Below are positions 45,577-55,196 of a DNA stretch of 64,000 bases, piece by piece. Position numbers and translations under genes: made by a program. The notes below the pieces were generated by a model. That model did no database searches. It had not been told where the DNA came from and saw nothing but the letters and a program-made list of their open reading frames with translations. The number at the start of each line of letters is the position of its first letter. Position 1 is the first letter of the stretch. This DNA comes from Falciphora oryzae (taxonomy: Eukaryota > Ascomycota > Sordariomycetes > Magnaporthales > Magnaporthaceae): assembly GCA_000733355.1 (NCBI GenBank), contig JNVV01000009.1, positions 812,919 to 876,918 of the forward strand, in the 5' to 3' direction.

Positions 45577-46803
45577 ATGCCGCCGGCGCATGCAAGCCAT
45601 GCCTCAATGCCGGGGATATCGCCGCACCAACCACGAGAGGATAGCGATGTCGACCGTCCCGTCGCCCGGCCCCTGACGAGGAAAACGGACAAGCAGAGCT
45701 TCGATTATGTCTGGCGGTCCGGTGTCGCCGGAGGCCTTGCCGGCTGTGCCGTACGTTTTGCTGCAGGAAAAGAAGGCGGATAAAGAGAGGAGGGAGCGAG
45801 GGAGCGTGTGTCTGTGTCCCAACAAAACTGACAAGCGCATCACAACCAACAGGGCAAGAGCGTCGTCGCCCCCCTCGACCGCGTCAAGATCCTGTTCCAG
45901 TCCAACAACCCGCACTTTGCAAAGTACTCGGGCTCGTGGGCGGGCGTGGCGCAGTCCATCCGGCTCATCTACGGCCAGGACGGCCCCGCGGGCCTGTTCC
46001 GCGGCCACTCGGCGACGCTGATCCGCATCTTCCCCTACGCGGCCATCAAGTTCCTGGCCTACGAGCAGATCCGGTCCGTCGTCATCCCGGACCACGACCA
46101 CGAGACGCCGCTGCGCCGCCTCGTCAGCGGTTCCCTGGCCGGCGTGACCTCGGTCTTCTTCACGTACCCGCTCGAGGTCGTGCGCGTGCGCCTCGCCTTC
46201 GAGACCAAGCGCGAGGGCCGCTCGTCCTTGACCGATATTTGCAGGAAGATCTACCACGAGCACCCTGTCGTGCCGCCACAGCAGGCGCCGCACCCTCACG
46301 GGGTTGCCGGGACGGTGGACGCGGCCATAGCCGCGGCGGTTCCGAGGCCGCGGGGCGGGCTGGCCAACTTCTACAGGGGCTTCTCGCCCACGATGCTCGG
46401 CATGCTGCCGTACGCGGGCACGTCGTTCCTGACGCACGACACGTGCGGCGACCTGCTGCGCCACCGGCTCGTGGCCGAGTGGACGACGCTCCCCGGAGAA
46501 CACCCGCGAGGGAAACGCGTGCCGCTGCGGTCCTGGGCCGAGCTCCTGGCGGGGGGCGTGGCGGGGCTGGTCTCGCAGACGGTGTCGTACCCGCTCGAGA
46601 TCATCCGCAGGCGCATGCAGGTCGGCGGCGCCGTGGGCGACGGCCGCAGGCTGCGCATCGCCGAGACGGCGGCCATCATCATGAAGGAGAAGGGCGTGCG
46701 TGGCTTCTTTGTCGGCCTGACGATCGGCTACGCAAAGGTCGTGCCCATGGCCGCTGTGGCGTTTTACACTTATGAAAAGTCAAAGATCCTGCTCGGGATT
46801 TAG
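45577..46803 (+). CDS. LEU5: Mitochondrial CoA carrier LEU5 (SLC25A16/42 family)
   Basis: Two exons (45577-45750 and 45853-46803), 374 residues, joined in phase 0 at GGLAGCA/GKSVVAPLDRVK. Three mitochondrial-carrier repeats are present, each with its Px[DE]xx[KR] signature: PLDRVK (Pro65), PLEVVR (Pro164) and PLEIIR (Pro305). The matching helices LFRGHSATLIRIFPYAAIKF, FYRGFSPTMLGMLPYAGTSF and FFVGLTIGYAKVVPMAAVAF are typical of LEU5 and the Graves disease carrier. The family sits in the inner mitochondrial membrane and is needed for CoA accumulation in the matrix. A Pro/His/Ala-rich insert (about residues 196-226) enlarges the second matrix loop, as is usual in fungal members. Confidence 0.93.
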
Positions 46804-47860
46804 AAAGGGGAGATGTGCCCCGTTTCTAATTTTGCTTGTTTTCTTTTGTTCTCGTATACTGATGAGGATCGCACGGCTTCACTCTGGGTGTAGGAACATG
46901 ACAACATGCCTAGTTTCTTTTCTTTCCTTCTTCTTATATCATGGTGGCATCCTCCTGGATTTGATACCTTTATACATGGGCAACACGGTTCCAAGCAAGG
47001 GCATATTGGGCGCTCACAATGGCGGCGATTCTCTGGCAGTATCACATAGAAGGCAGCATGAATCCACCGACCCTTATTCTTGAAGACTCGTTCAGTACTG
47101 AGGCTGCTACGTTAGGTACATTACCACAGGAATATGACGTGATTTCGACGCACCCACCCTACCTCTTTCCTGCTGATTTCATCAACGCTTCCCGTGAACT
47201 CCTCCGGGCGGGAAGGGGCAACCAACGGCACACAACCTTCTCATTTTACCCGGGATCTGTTGCTCGGGATCTGAAAATAACGGGCGTACGGCGGGAATGC
47301 CACGGCGACAGGAGCCTACCAGCCGGGCGAGGCGCGAGTACCATGGACGAGCAATGGCTTGATAAGAGGAAGATATCTGCGCCGGTCCTGATGGGGTAAG
47401 AACAACCACTCTAAATCCAACGTTGGCTGACAGCCAAACTTCCTTCTTCCACCTCTCTTACACACCTATCTCCATCCCGATCAACATCCTACACGTCTCG
47501 GTCTAACACCAAGGCCTCGTTACGCAGCCCATCCGCTCGCAGCCTTTTAACAATACAGTGAGGATGATGAAGCGAGCCCTGGGAGCACCTATCTACCCCT
47601 CAGCAAACAGCATAGCCTTCGCGAACGGGCAGTAACTCGCACACAGACGACCCAATCACCTCATACCCGAGACCGCACCACCTGTCATGATACCCCAAGA
47701 AGCATTCATCACCCTCGGACGAACCCTGTCCGTCAACTACAGCATTGCCACCACCGCGCTTGCTACTCCCGCGACGCCGGCCTGAAGGCGGCGAGGCCAG
47801 GGCCTGACAGGGCCCGAAAACGGACGCCGCGCCGTTTTTCAAGCAGTAGCAGCAGCAGAC
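46804..47860. other. Intergenic
   Basis: LEU5 3' UTR and the promoter/5' leader of the next gene. The frame 47019-47399 has no conserved features. An upstream non-coding or short coding exon of the next gene is possible, because its frame is open back to 47786 without an ATG. Confidence 0.45.
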
Positions 47861-49997
47861 ATGCAGAGGCCGTCGGTCGGAAGGTCGTCCAGCGAAGGCG
47901 TTCAGCTACATGCACCTCCGGGCAAGCCACCACCCCTACCGGACCGACTACCGCCGCCGCCTCCTCCTCCTCCGCCTCCGCCACTGCCTTTGTCCAACAA
48001 GCAACCACCTCTCTCGGCTACGAGAAGCCACACCAGCGCCAGCATCGCATTGGAAACCGCACAGGCTGAGGGGGGTGGCGGCGGTGGCGGAGGCGACTCC
48101 TCGGCCCAGGACCCGCCGCGCCCGCCACACGATGGGATGGAGTGGGTGTGGATGCCGATGGGCTACTGGGCGGAACGGCCATTCTAGGTAGAGGCCGAGT
48201 ACATGTCGCGGCCGCCGTCATCGTGGAGGTTCGGCCACCACTACCACCACCACCACCACCACAGGCCGTCGCGGTCCGGCCGGTCATCGATACGGTCCGA
48301 CCCCGACACCGCCAATCCCACCAACGAAGGAGGAGTGCCGCCGCCCACGCCGGCGGTGCCACCGTCACCTATGCCGCCGTCGCTGCGGGCGGCCCCGGCG
48401 CTGCCCCTGACGCCCTACCTGTCTGAGAAGGCCCACATTGCCGCGCTGCAGAAGGGGACTCCCAGGCCCGACGCCGTCCTGCAGCGCGCCGGGCGCCTGT
48501 CGTCTGAGGAGAAAGGGGGCTGGGCCTGGGGGCCCGTGAGAGCGCCGCGGCCGCCGCTGCCGCCAGCAGTCTCGCCTGGTAGTGGTAGTGGTGGTGGTAG
48601 TCGCAAAGCGTCGGGACAGCAGCAGGAGAAAGCCACCCAGATCGTGTCGAGCTCTGTTTCTCCCAAGTCTGCCGGTTCGGCGAAGTCTGCTGGTTCGGCG
48701 GGCTCCGAGGCCGCAGCGGGCGGGGAGGAGTCCTCGGCATCCCCCGAGAACAAGCGTGGCGGTGGCTGGGGGTTCATCAGGTCGGCGAGGAAGAGCCTGC
48801 TCCCAGAACACCTCAGCCTCGCCGGTGGCAAGAGCAGCGGCGGCAGTCACGAAAAGAAAAGGCAGCAGAAGAAGCAGAATGGCAGCCGGCCGCGCCGGGT
48901 CAGCTTTGACACGGACCCCATCAGCAGCTACTTCCCGCCAGATTCGGAGCCAAGGACGGCAAAGAGAGAGGACGCTGGCGTACAGGTGGGGAACGAGCTC
49001 ATGGATATTGCAATTGACCGCAACATGAGCACTCGCCCGTGGAAGTCGCTCGGGGTGGCAGCGAGGAGAAAATCGACGGCATCGGCGTTGAACATGAAGT
49101 CGAACATATCAACCACCCTCGGCAGAGCCTTCAAGGGGCTTTCTCCGCGGCGGCGGATGTTCCAGAAGCGTGAACCCCCCTCCTCCCCAATCCCGCCAAA
49201 GGTCACTCTCGCCACCATTGGCAACGGGTTCGACAACGAGATGCACCCGGTACCGGAGTTTGACAGCGTTTTCCCTGGAGGAGTGAGGACTTGTGCCCCC
49301 CGAACCCTGGCTAGCTAACATACCTACACCTACACATGCTAACTCTATTTCAGGAGGCTGAGCGCGTGTTCACGCCGCCCCTAGAAGCACGTTCCGGCAA
49401 GCGGCGGTCCCGCATGTTCGACCTGAACCGCGTCAGCGAGAAGCTGCTAAAGGGCGAAAGGGAGCGGCTGCTGCGGGAAGCGGACGAGGGTCTGCTGGCA
49501 GCAGAAGCAGCAGCTATCAAGGCAGGAGACAGTGACGACAAGCAGCCATCACCGCCGCGCAGGAAACCTGTGTCTCGGGAGGCAGCAGGACGTGCGAACG
49601 AGCCCCTGTCGATACTGCTGGCGCCCGAGGCGCACAGGCAGCTGCAGGCGGAGCGGGAAGAGGCCGGGCGCGAGATCAAGACGATCCCGGCCAAGCAGGA
49701 GCTGTCGGCGCGGGTGCGCAACTTCAACTTCTGCATGCCGCCGCACAAGCGAGGCAGCAAGACGTGTCCCCTGACGGCGGGCGAGGGCATGTGCATGGTA
49801 GGTTTAGGCCGTCCTCCACCCGTCTATCCCATCGTGGTTGAGAGTACAGATGTGGCTGACCCGCCCTTTTTGCGATGCGATAGTACCACGGCAGAAAAAC
49901 GGCACCAGTGGTCGAGGAGGAGTCGGAGCCGCCCTCGGTGGAGAGAAGCTCCGTGGAGAGGAGGTCGGAGGACCAGCAAGCTGCGGCGGCAGCATGA
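47861..49997 (+). CDS. Unknown conserved-looking protein interrupted by in-frame TAG
   Basis: Three exons (47861-49282, 49354-49797, 49884-49997), 660 codons including the final TGA. Codon 109 is TAG (48185-48187). The frame is unchanged on both sides, and codons before (GMEWVWMPMGYWAERPF) and after (VEAEYMSRPPSSWRFG) are equally G/C-ending, so this looks like one gene. If the TAG is obeyed, only a 108-residue Pro/Gly-rich peptide is made; a downstream ATG at 48203 could start the rest. The protein is mostly disordered, with Pro, Gly and His runs. Ordered-looking parts are ARKSLLPEHLSLAGGKSSG, RRVSFDTDPISSYFPPDSEP, TLGRAFKGLSPRRRMFQKRE, MFDLNRVSEKLLKGERERLL and a C-terminal Cys/His cluster (C601, H605, C612, C621, H624) ending MCMYHGRK. 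No family function is known to me. Confidence 0.75.
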
Positions 49998-50438
49998 CTT
50001 CATGTTGCACGGGATGGGGGACCACGAGCAGAGCTTTACCGTTGTATGGTATGGGTATTAGCAATTGGAGGATTAGGATTAGAAGAAGGCATCGGTTCAA
50101 GTAGTGCTATTCAGAATGACATGGAAATAAATGCATGGAGAGTTCAGACATAAAGTTCCCAGCAGTTGGCCCAAGCTCTCCCGTTGACTCGCTGCAGGGA
50201 TTGTGCACCCAAGCGTGCGGCCCCTGTCTGATGGCCATTGGATTTCAGCAGCGGCGCGGTTGAGCAACCTTTTTGAACCACCCGACTTGACACCTACCTA
50301 GGCACACTCGATCCGATCCGCCTCGACACGATAACCGACGACAGCTGGAACTACCTGATCGCAGAATTCCCTGCCAGCCAGACAAGAGCCGCCCGCGACC
50401 GCGCCAAGAGCGCAAACCCCAAACCCACGCCCGCCGCG
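49998..50438. other. Intergenic, CDC73 promoter
   Basis: 441 bp between the unknown gene and CDC73, containing ACCTACCTAGG near 50292. No gene seen. Confidence 0.5.
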
Positions 50439-51790
50439 ATGGCGCCAGCCGAGCAAGACCCCCTCCTGCTGCTGCGGCAGGCCATCGCGTCCGGGTCGTC
50501 GATCCTGCCGACGACGGCCGCGGAGCCGTCGAGCGGCGCGCCCGAGGCGAGCCTGTCGCAGGCGACGCACATGCACTTTGGCCTGCCCGCGGGCGCCGTC
50601 TCGGTCGCCATCGACGCGCCCACGCGCCTCATCTCGGGCGACAGCCCCGTCGACCTGCGCTCCATCTACTTCGCCTGGCTCAACCGCGAGGCCAGCGTGA
50701 CCCAGTACATCGAGGACGCCAACAGGCTAAACGAGGAGCTGCAGCAGAACAGCAAGTCGCCCACCACCGCCGTGCGCATCTACGAGTTCTCCAAGAAGGT
50801 CGACCTCACCACCTGGCTCGAGGGCACAAACGACAAGAACGAGCTCATCAAGCCCCTGGCCGAGGATGAGGCTGCTGCTACTGCTGCCGCCGCCGCTGCG
50901 GGCAGCGCGTCCAAGGGCGGTGCTGCCGCCCCGGCCGGCGCCGCCTCGGCGAGGTCGGGGAGGGGCACCATGGACCCGAGGCTGGCCGTGGTCTACAGCG
51001 GCGAGCGCCGCATGGGTGACCACAACACCGCCCTGAGAGGCATCAAGCCCACGGTGAGCACTTGGCGAGCTCGCTGAACTGCGTGTGTCAAGTACGATAT
51101 ACTAACGTCATCCCGCCCCAGGACTTCTCCCACGTCCGCAAACTCGCAGCGCCCTTCATGATCAAAAAGTCGTCGTCGCAACACCCGTCGTCGGGCGTCG
51201 GGCCGGGCGGCCAGGCGCTGCCGCTGAACCAGAAGCCGCAGCGGCGGCCCGACCCCATCATCCTCCTCTCGCCGTCTGCCTCGTCGCTGCTGCGCATGTC
51301 CAACATCAAGTCCTTCCTCGAGGGGGGCCGGTACACCCCTCCCGACCACAGCTCGACGGCGTCGATGCTGCACATCTCGCGCACGATGCGTGACATCGAC
51401 CCGTCGAGGCCCATGCGCTTCATCCTGGTCGAAGGGCCCGAGCAGTTCAAGCCCGAGCACTGGAACCGCGTCGTGGCCGTTTTTACCACGGGCCAGGCCT
51501 GGCAGTTCAAGAACTACCGCTGGCCGCAGCCGGCCGACCTGTTCCGGCACGTGGCGGGCGTCTACGTCGGGTGGCGGGGCCAGCCGGCGCCCGACACGGT
51601 CCGGGCCTGGGGCCACCGCGTCCAGGTGCACGCCATCGACAAGTACCGCGAGCCCGCGGCGGCGGGACTCAACAACCCGGCCGACAACAGCCGCTTCCGG
51701 GACAGGGAGGTCGTCGAGAGCATCTGGAAGGGCATCGAGGCCAACATGCGCTCCAAGGGCTGGCAGAGGGACTCGGGCCCGACGGCCTAG
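50439..51790 (+). CDS. CDC73: CDC73 / parafibromin, Paf1 complex subunit
   Basis: Two exons (50439-51053 and 51122-51790), 427 residues, phase-0 join. The N-terminal region is family-typical: DPLLLLRQAIASGSSILPTT, SPVDLRSIYFAWLNREASV, VDLTTWLEGTNDKNELIKPL. An Ala/Gly-rich linker and MDPRLAVVYSGERRMGDHNT follow. The C-terminal Ras-like domain is unmistakable: DPIILLSPSASSLLRMSNIK, MRFILVEGPEQFKPEHWNRV, VAVFTTGQAWQFKNYRW and DREVVESIWKGIEANMRSKG. CDC73 is the Paf1-complex subunit that binds phosphorylated RNA polymerase II and Spt5 in the nucleus and promotes elongation and H2B/H3 modification. Length and layout are as in other ascomycetes. Confidence 0.95.
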
Positions 51791-52158
51791 CCGGGTCTCG
51801 CAGAAACCATCTAATCTACCACTTCATTTTTAACTCTTATCCCATATTTGCTTTTTCTTCTGCAGGGTGTTTAGACGACGACGACGGGAGGTCGCCATTA
51901 TTTAGCGGCGCAAACCAAAAAAGATTGGGCTGGGGTCTGGCGTTTGTTGCTGAACCGATTTTTTTCTTCGCATTCAGGGGTGGCCTTGTTTTTTTTTTTT
52001 TTTTTTTTTTTTTCACTTTATCCGCATTGGAAAGCAAGCTGTCTCGTTTCAATCCCGTTGTACGATTGTGTTGATACACCAAGAGGCAGCGGAAAAACAA
52101 AATGCATTACGGCGCCGTTTCTCTATTGTGCCGTCCGTGACTTTGACTCTATGTTTTC
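51791..52158. other. Convergent 3' region with T25 tract
   Basis: Between the CDC73 and NmrA-like stops. Contains T25 at 51989-52013. Probably both 3' UTRs. Confidence 0.55.
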
Positions 52159-53318
52159 TCACGAGGACGCCAGTGCCTTGGCGACAACCTCCTCGACAGA
52201 CTCATCGCGCACGCCGAGCAGCTCATTATCCGAGTCCTCCCTCGACGCCACGATACACCGCGCCTCGCCCTCCTCGTACAGCTGCGCGACCACAACGTCC
52301 AGCGCCCAGCCCCGCCGCCCGCCGCGCAGCTTGGCGCGGCCCCTCTCGAGCACGGCGGCCACTGTGTCGCCGCGCACCTCCCACTCTTTGCCGTCGCCGG
52401 CAGTGGCAGACCGGAACGCGGCCAGCAGCCGGCGCTGGCAGGTCTGGACGGAGCGGACGCGGACGTGGCGGTTCGCCGTCTCGGCGGGCCGCTGCAGCAC
52501 GCCCGCCACGGCGCGCCCGATGCCTTCGAGGGTTGTGCCGGTGAATTCTTCGGTCCCGGCGTCGTAGATGGTCGCGGTTCTCGCTGCGATGTCGAACCCC
52601 ATTGCGGGGAACTTCTTGAGCGCCTGTTTATCGTGGTGTTAGCCGCGACTATGAAAAAAAAAAAAAAAAAAAAAAGACAGTGGGATATGCGGGGAGAGAG
52701 AGATAGACACCCTACCCAGTCGATCGGGTTCCCAATGACAACCCCCGTCCAACTAAACCCCCCATTCCGCCCCGCCAGCTCCGCCGCTTTATCAAAAGCA
52801 ACCCTCCGCGCGGCCCCGATGTCGGCAAGCTCCGGCATGCCGCGGAACGCCGGGCCCCAGCCGAAGTCGTCGACAATGAACCGCCCAACCCCGGCCGCCT
52901 CGGCCGCCGCCACGATCCCCGGCTGCGACGCCACGGCCCCCGGGCCCAGGACGCTGACGGCGGCGTCGTGGCCGGCCAGCAGGGACCGCAGGCCGGCCTC
53001 GTCCGCGTAGCCGGCGCCGGGGGCGGTGCGGAGGACGCGGACCGCGGGGGGGAAAGCGGAAGAGGACTCGGCGCGGGTTATGGCGGTCACCTCGAAGCCG
53101 GCTTGGAGGAGGGCGGCGGTTATGGGGACGCCGAAGTTCCCGGATGCCTTTTTCGATGGGGAAGATGTCAGGGGAGGATGAGGTCTGCCGAGAGCGGTGG
53201 GGGCCGGGCCGGGCCGGAGGAGGGAGGCGGGGTGGGGACCATTGACGGGTTAATGAGGTCGCCGGGCGATGATGGTACTTACACCGAAAATGGCAACCTT
53301 CTTGATTGGGGACGACAT
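52159..53318 (-). CDS. NmrA-like / isoflavone-reductase-like NAD(P)-binding protein
   Basis: Three exons (53318-53283, 53147-52716, 52623-52159), 310 residues, all joined in phase 0. The first exon is 12 codons, MSSPIKKVAIFG, and splices to ASGNFGVPI to complete the Rossmann loop GASGNFG (G12, G15, G18). Next come VTAITRAESSSAFPPAVRV, a VSVLGPGAVASQPGIVAAA stretch and VGRFIVDDFGWGPAF, then VVIGNPIDW and, across the second intron, ALKKFPAMGFDI. This is the atypical short-chain dehydrogenase group containing NmrA redox sensors and phenylcoumaran/isoflavone reductases. Either an NAD(P)H-dependent reductase or a cofactor-sensing regulator is possible. The second intron carries a T22 run on the coding strand. 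Introns are 135 and 92 bp. Confidence 0.9.
52654..52675. repeat. A22 (T22 on coding strand) inside NmrA-like intron
   Basis: An unbroken homopolymer in intron 2 of the NmrA-like gene, about 30 bp before the acceptor on the coding strand. Confidence 0.95.
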
Positions 53319-54590
53319 GGAGGGCGGGCGTTGTCTTTCACGTGGTGATGCTTGGGTCTGGTATAGGTTTATTTGACTAGGAGGATATTGATATCGCTGA
53401 GATGAATGCGTCGGTAAAAATGTCGAGGGGGTGTTTGCTTTGCAAGACAATTTCCCTCGGCTTTATAGACATGGAATGAAGCTCATCGTGAGTTATGGAA
53501 AGCCGCCCGAGTCTAAACATCCGCAGCCGTCCCTTTGCGCGGAACGGCGGGAGTCCGCCAACGCCCAACAGCGGAATCTCGGAATCCTACCAGTGGAGAT
53601 TGTCCACGCTAGATACAAAATGGGAGAAAACAGTCCTTGGAAAACCCGCTAGATTATGAAAAAAAGGGAAGAAATGGCATGTGTGTCTCTAAGTAGTAGC
53701 ACGCTTCTGGTTGCCACCATGAAGCGGAATAGGAAATAAAGGTAACCATCTGCTCCCGCATCATCTTCACCTCTTCCCCTGCAAAACCAAGCCCCGGAAC
53801 AGTCAGTCGGCAACGGGCCGAAGGCGCGGTGCCTGCCAAGGCCGTCGTTGTTCCGGGCGAGCGATCGATGACTCGCGTCTGGCACATTTGATCGAACGAC
53901 CTTTTTTGCTTCTCTAGGCGAGCCAGGTACCCGTCAGGCACCGTGCAAGGTGGTGGGCTGACTTGGACTCAAGGTTGTGCCCGACAGACGGGCAGACGGC
54001 CCTCCCTCCAGCTTGACCGACCGGCTGCAATCCACCGGTAACAAGTCCGCCACATGAAAAGCAGACGGCGGGCATGCCGGGCGGGGAGGAGGGGGAAACG
54101 GGCAAGGCGTGCGGGAAATTCATCCGGCCGGCATGGTTGCTGCCCACGGCTGCATGCAGTCCGTCGCATCGCATCGCAGAGGAACATCTGCCACCGAAAG
54201 GGGCCTGCCCGCCCCCCTGTTAGGATGTGTCGACGTTTTGAGGCAATTGGTCCGCTGCCCCTTGTATTGACAGGGAGAGCAGGGCCAGGGAGCCACTGCT
54301 GCTGCCGCTTCTGCTGCTTGGGTGGTTGCAGGACCCAGAGGCGCTAACATGTAGGGAGCGAGACCCGGCCTGCAGCGTGCATTGCGCTGCAGCAAGGGCG
54401 AATGAGACGGCGGTGAAATGACAAGGGAAGCAGCACAGCGCCGTCGGTCGGGGCCGCTTTTTGCCGGGCAATCGCCCGTCTTTTGGGCATCGCGTTGCCC
54501 GCCGAAGAAGATGGAGGACGGCGCGAACCGACAAAATAAAGACCTTGTGCATCGGTGGATTTCTGTTTGTCGTTTCCTTGGATGCTCTGC
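53319..54590. other. Intergenic
   Basis: NmrA-like promoter side and 3' side of the next gene. No supported gene. Frames are short and overlap on both strands. Confidence 0.5.
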
Positions 54591-55196
54591 TCACTCCTTT
54601 CTCTTCGGGCTCCTTTTTCGGTCGTCCGACGCCTCCTTCCAGCAATAAGCCGCGGTCGCGACACAGAAGACGGCCGCCAGAATGACCCTCGGGTCCAGGC
54701 GGCTGCGCTTCTTTGGCTGCTGCCTCTTCCTTTCCAGGTCCTCGTCGTCGTCATAGTAGTAGCCGCCGCGCCCGCCGTACCCGCTGTGCTGGCTGCGGGG
54801 CCCGCGGGGCCGGCGGTGGTCGTCTTGGCGACGCCCGTGGGAATCGTAGACGTGAGTTCGCCCAGAAGACGAGGACGCGATCGAGTCGTCGGACCGGCGC
54901 CGCCGCACCACGCGCCCCACGGCCTTGCTGCTGTCGCCCTCATCCTCGTCATAATCGTGCCGGGACCGGCTCCGCTGCTTCCGCCTGGGCACCACGGCGT
55001 ACCTGTCGCTGTCGGCGCCATCGACGCGGCTGCGGCTCCGCCGGCGGTGGCGGTCGCCGTCGGCGGCAGCAGCTGCAGCGCGCTTCTCAGCCAGACCGTC
55101 TGCGTCGGACAGGGAGTCACAGTCCCGCTCCGACGGCCGCCTGCTGCTGTGCCGGCGGTGGCTGTCGCGGGTTGGCGAGAATGGTTGGGAGCTCAT
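54591..55196 (-). CDS. Small Arg/Ser/Asp-rich protein with C-terminal membrane helix
   Basis: Single exon, 201 residues from the ATG at 55196 (MSSQPFSPTRDSHRRHSSRR). The frame is open further upstream but without another ATG. The bulk is low complexity: alternating Arg/Ser and Asp/Glu patches (VVRRRRSDDSIASSSSGR; YYYDDDEDLERKRQQPKKR). Near the end one hydrophobic stretch, RVILAAVFCVATAAYCW, is followed by a short charged tail, as in tail-anchored proteins of the ER or mitochondrial outer membrane. I do not recognise the family. Biased composition in GC-rich DNA could also keep a non-coding frame open, so the call is moderate. Confidence 0.5.
   Translation of the reverse strand: MSSQPFSPTRDSHRRHSSRRPSERDCDSLSDADGLAEKRAAAAAADGDRHRRRSRSRVDGADSDRYAVVPRRKQRSRSRHDYDEDEGDSSKAVGRVVRRRRSDDSIASSSSGRTHVYDSHGRRQDDHRRPRGPRSQHSGYGGRGGYYYDDDEDLERKRQQPKKRSRLDPRVILAAVFCVATAAYCWKEASDDRKRSPKRKE

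Noticed and set aside
47019..47399. 126-codon frame between LEU5 and the unknown gene
   Set aside because: Mixed codon endings, no motif, and probably LEU5 downstream DNA.
48143..48187. A 42-bp intron (GTGTGG...CTAG) removing the TAG of the unknown gene
   Set aside because: It would keep phase, but it is shorter than any other intron here, has a poor donor, and would delete a strongly coding-like segment (VWMPMGYWAERPF).
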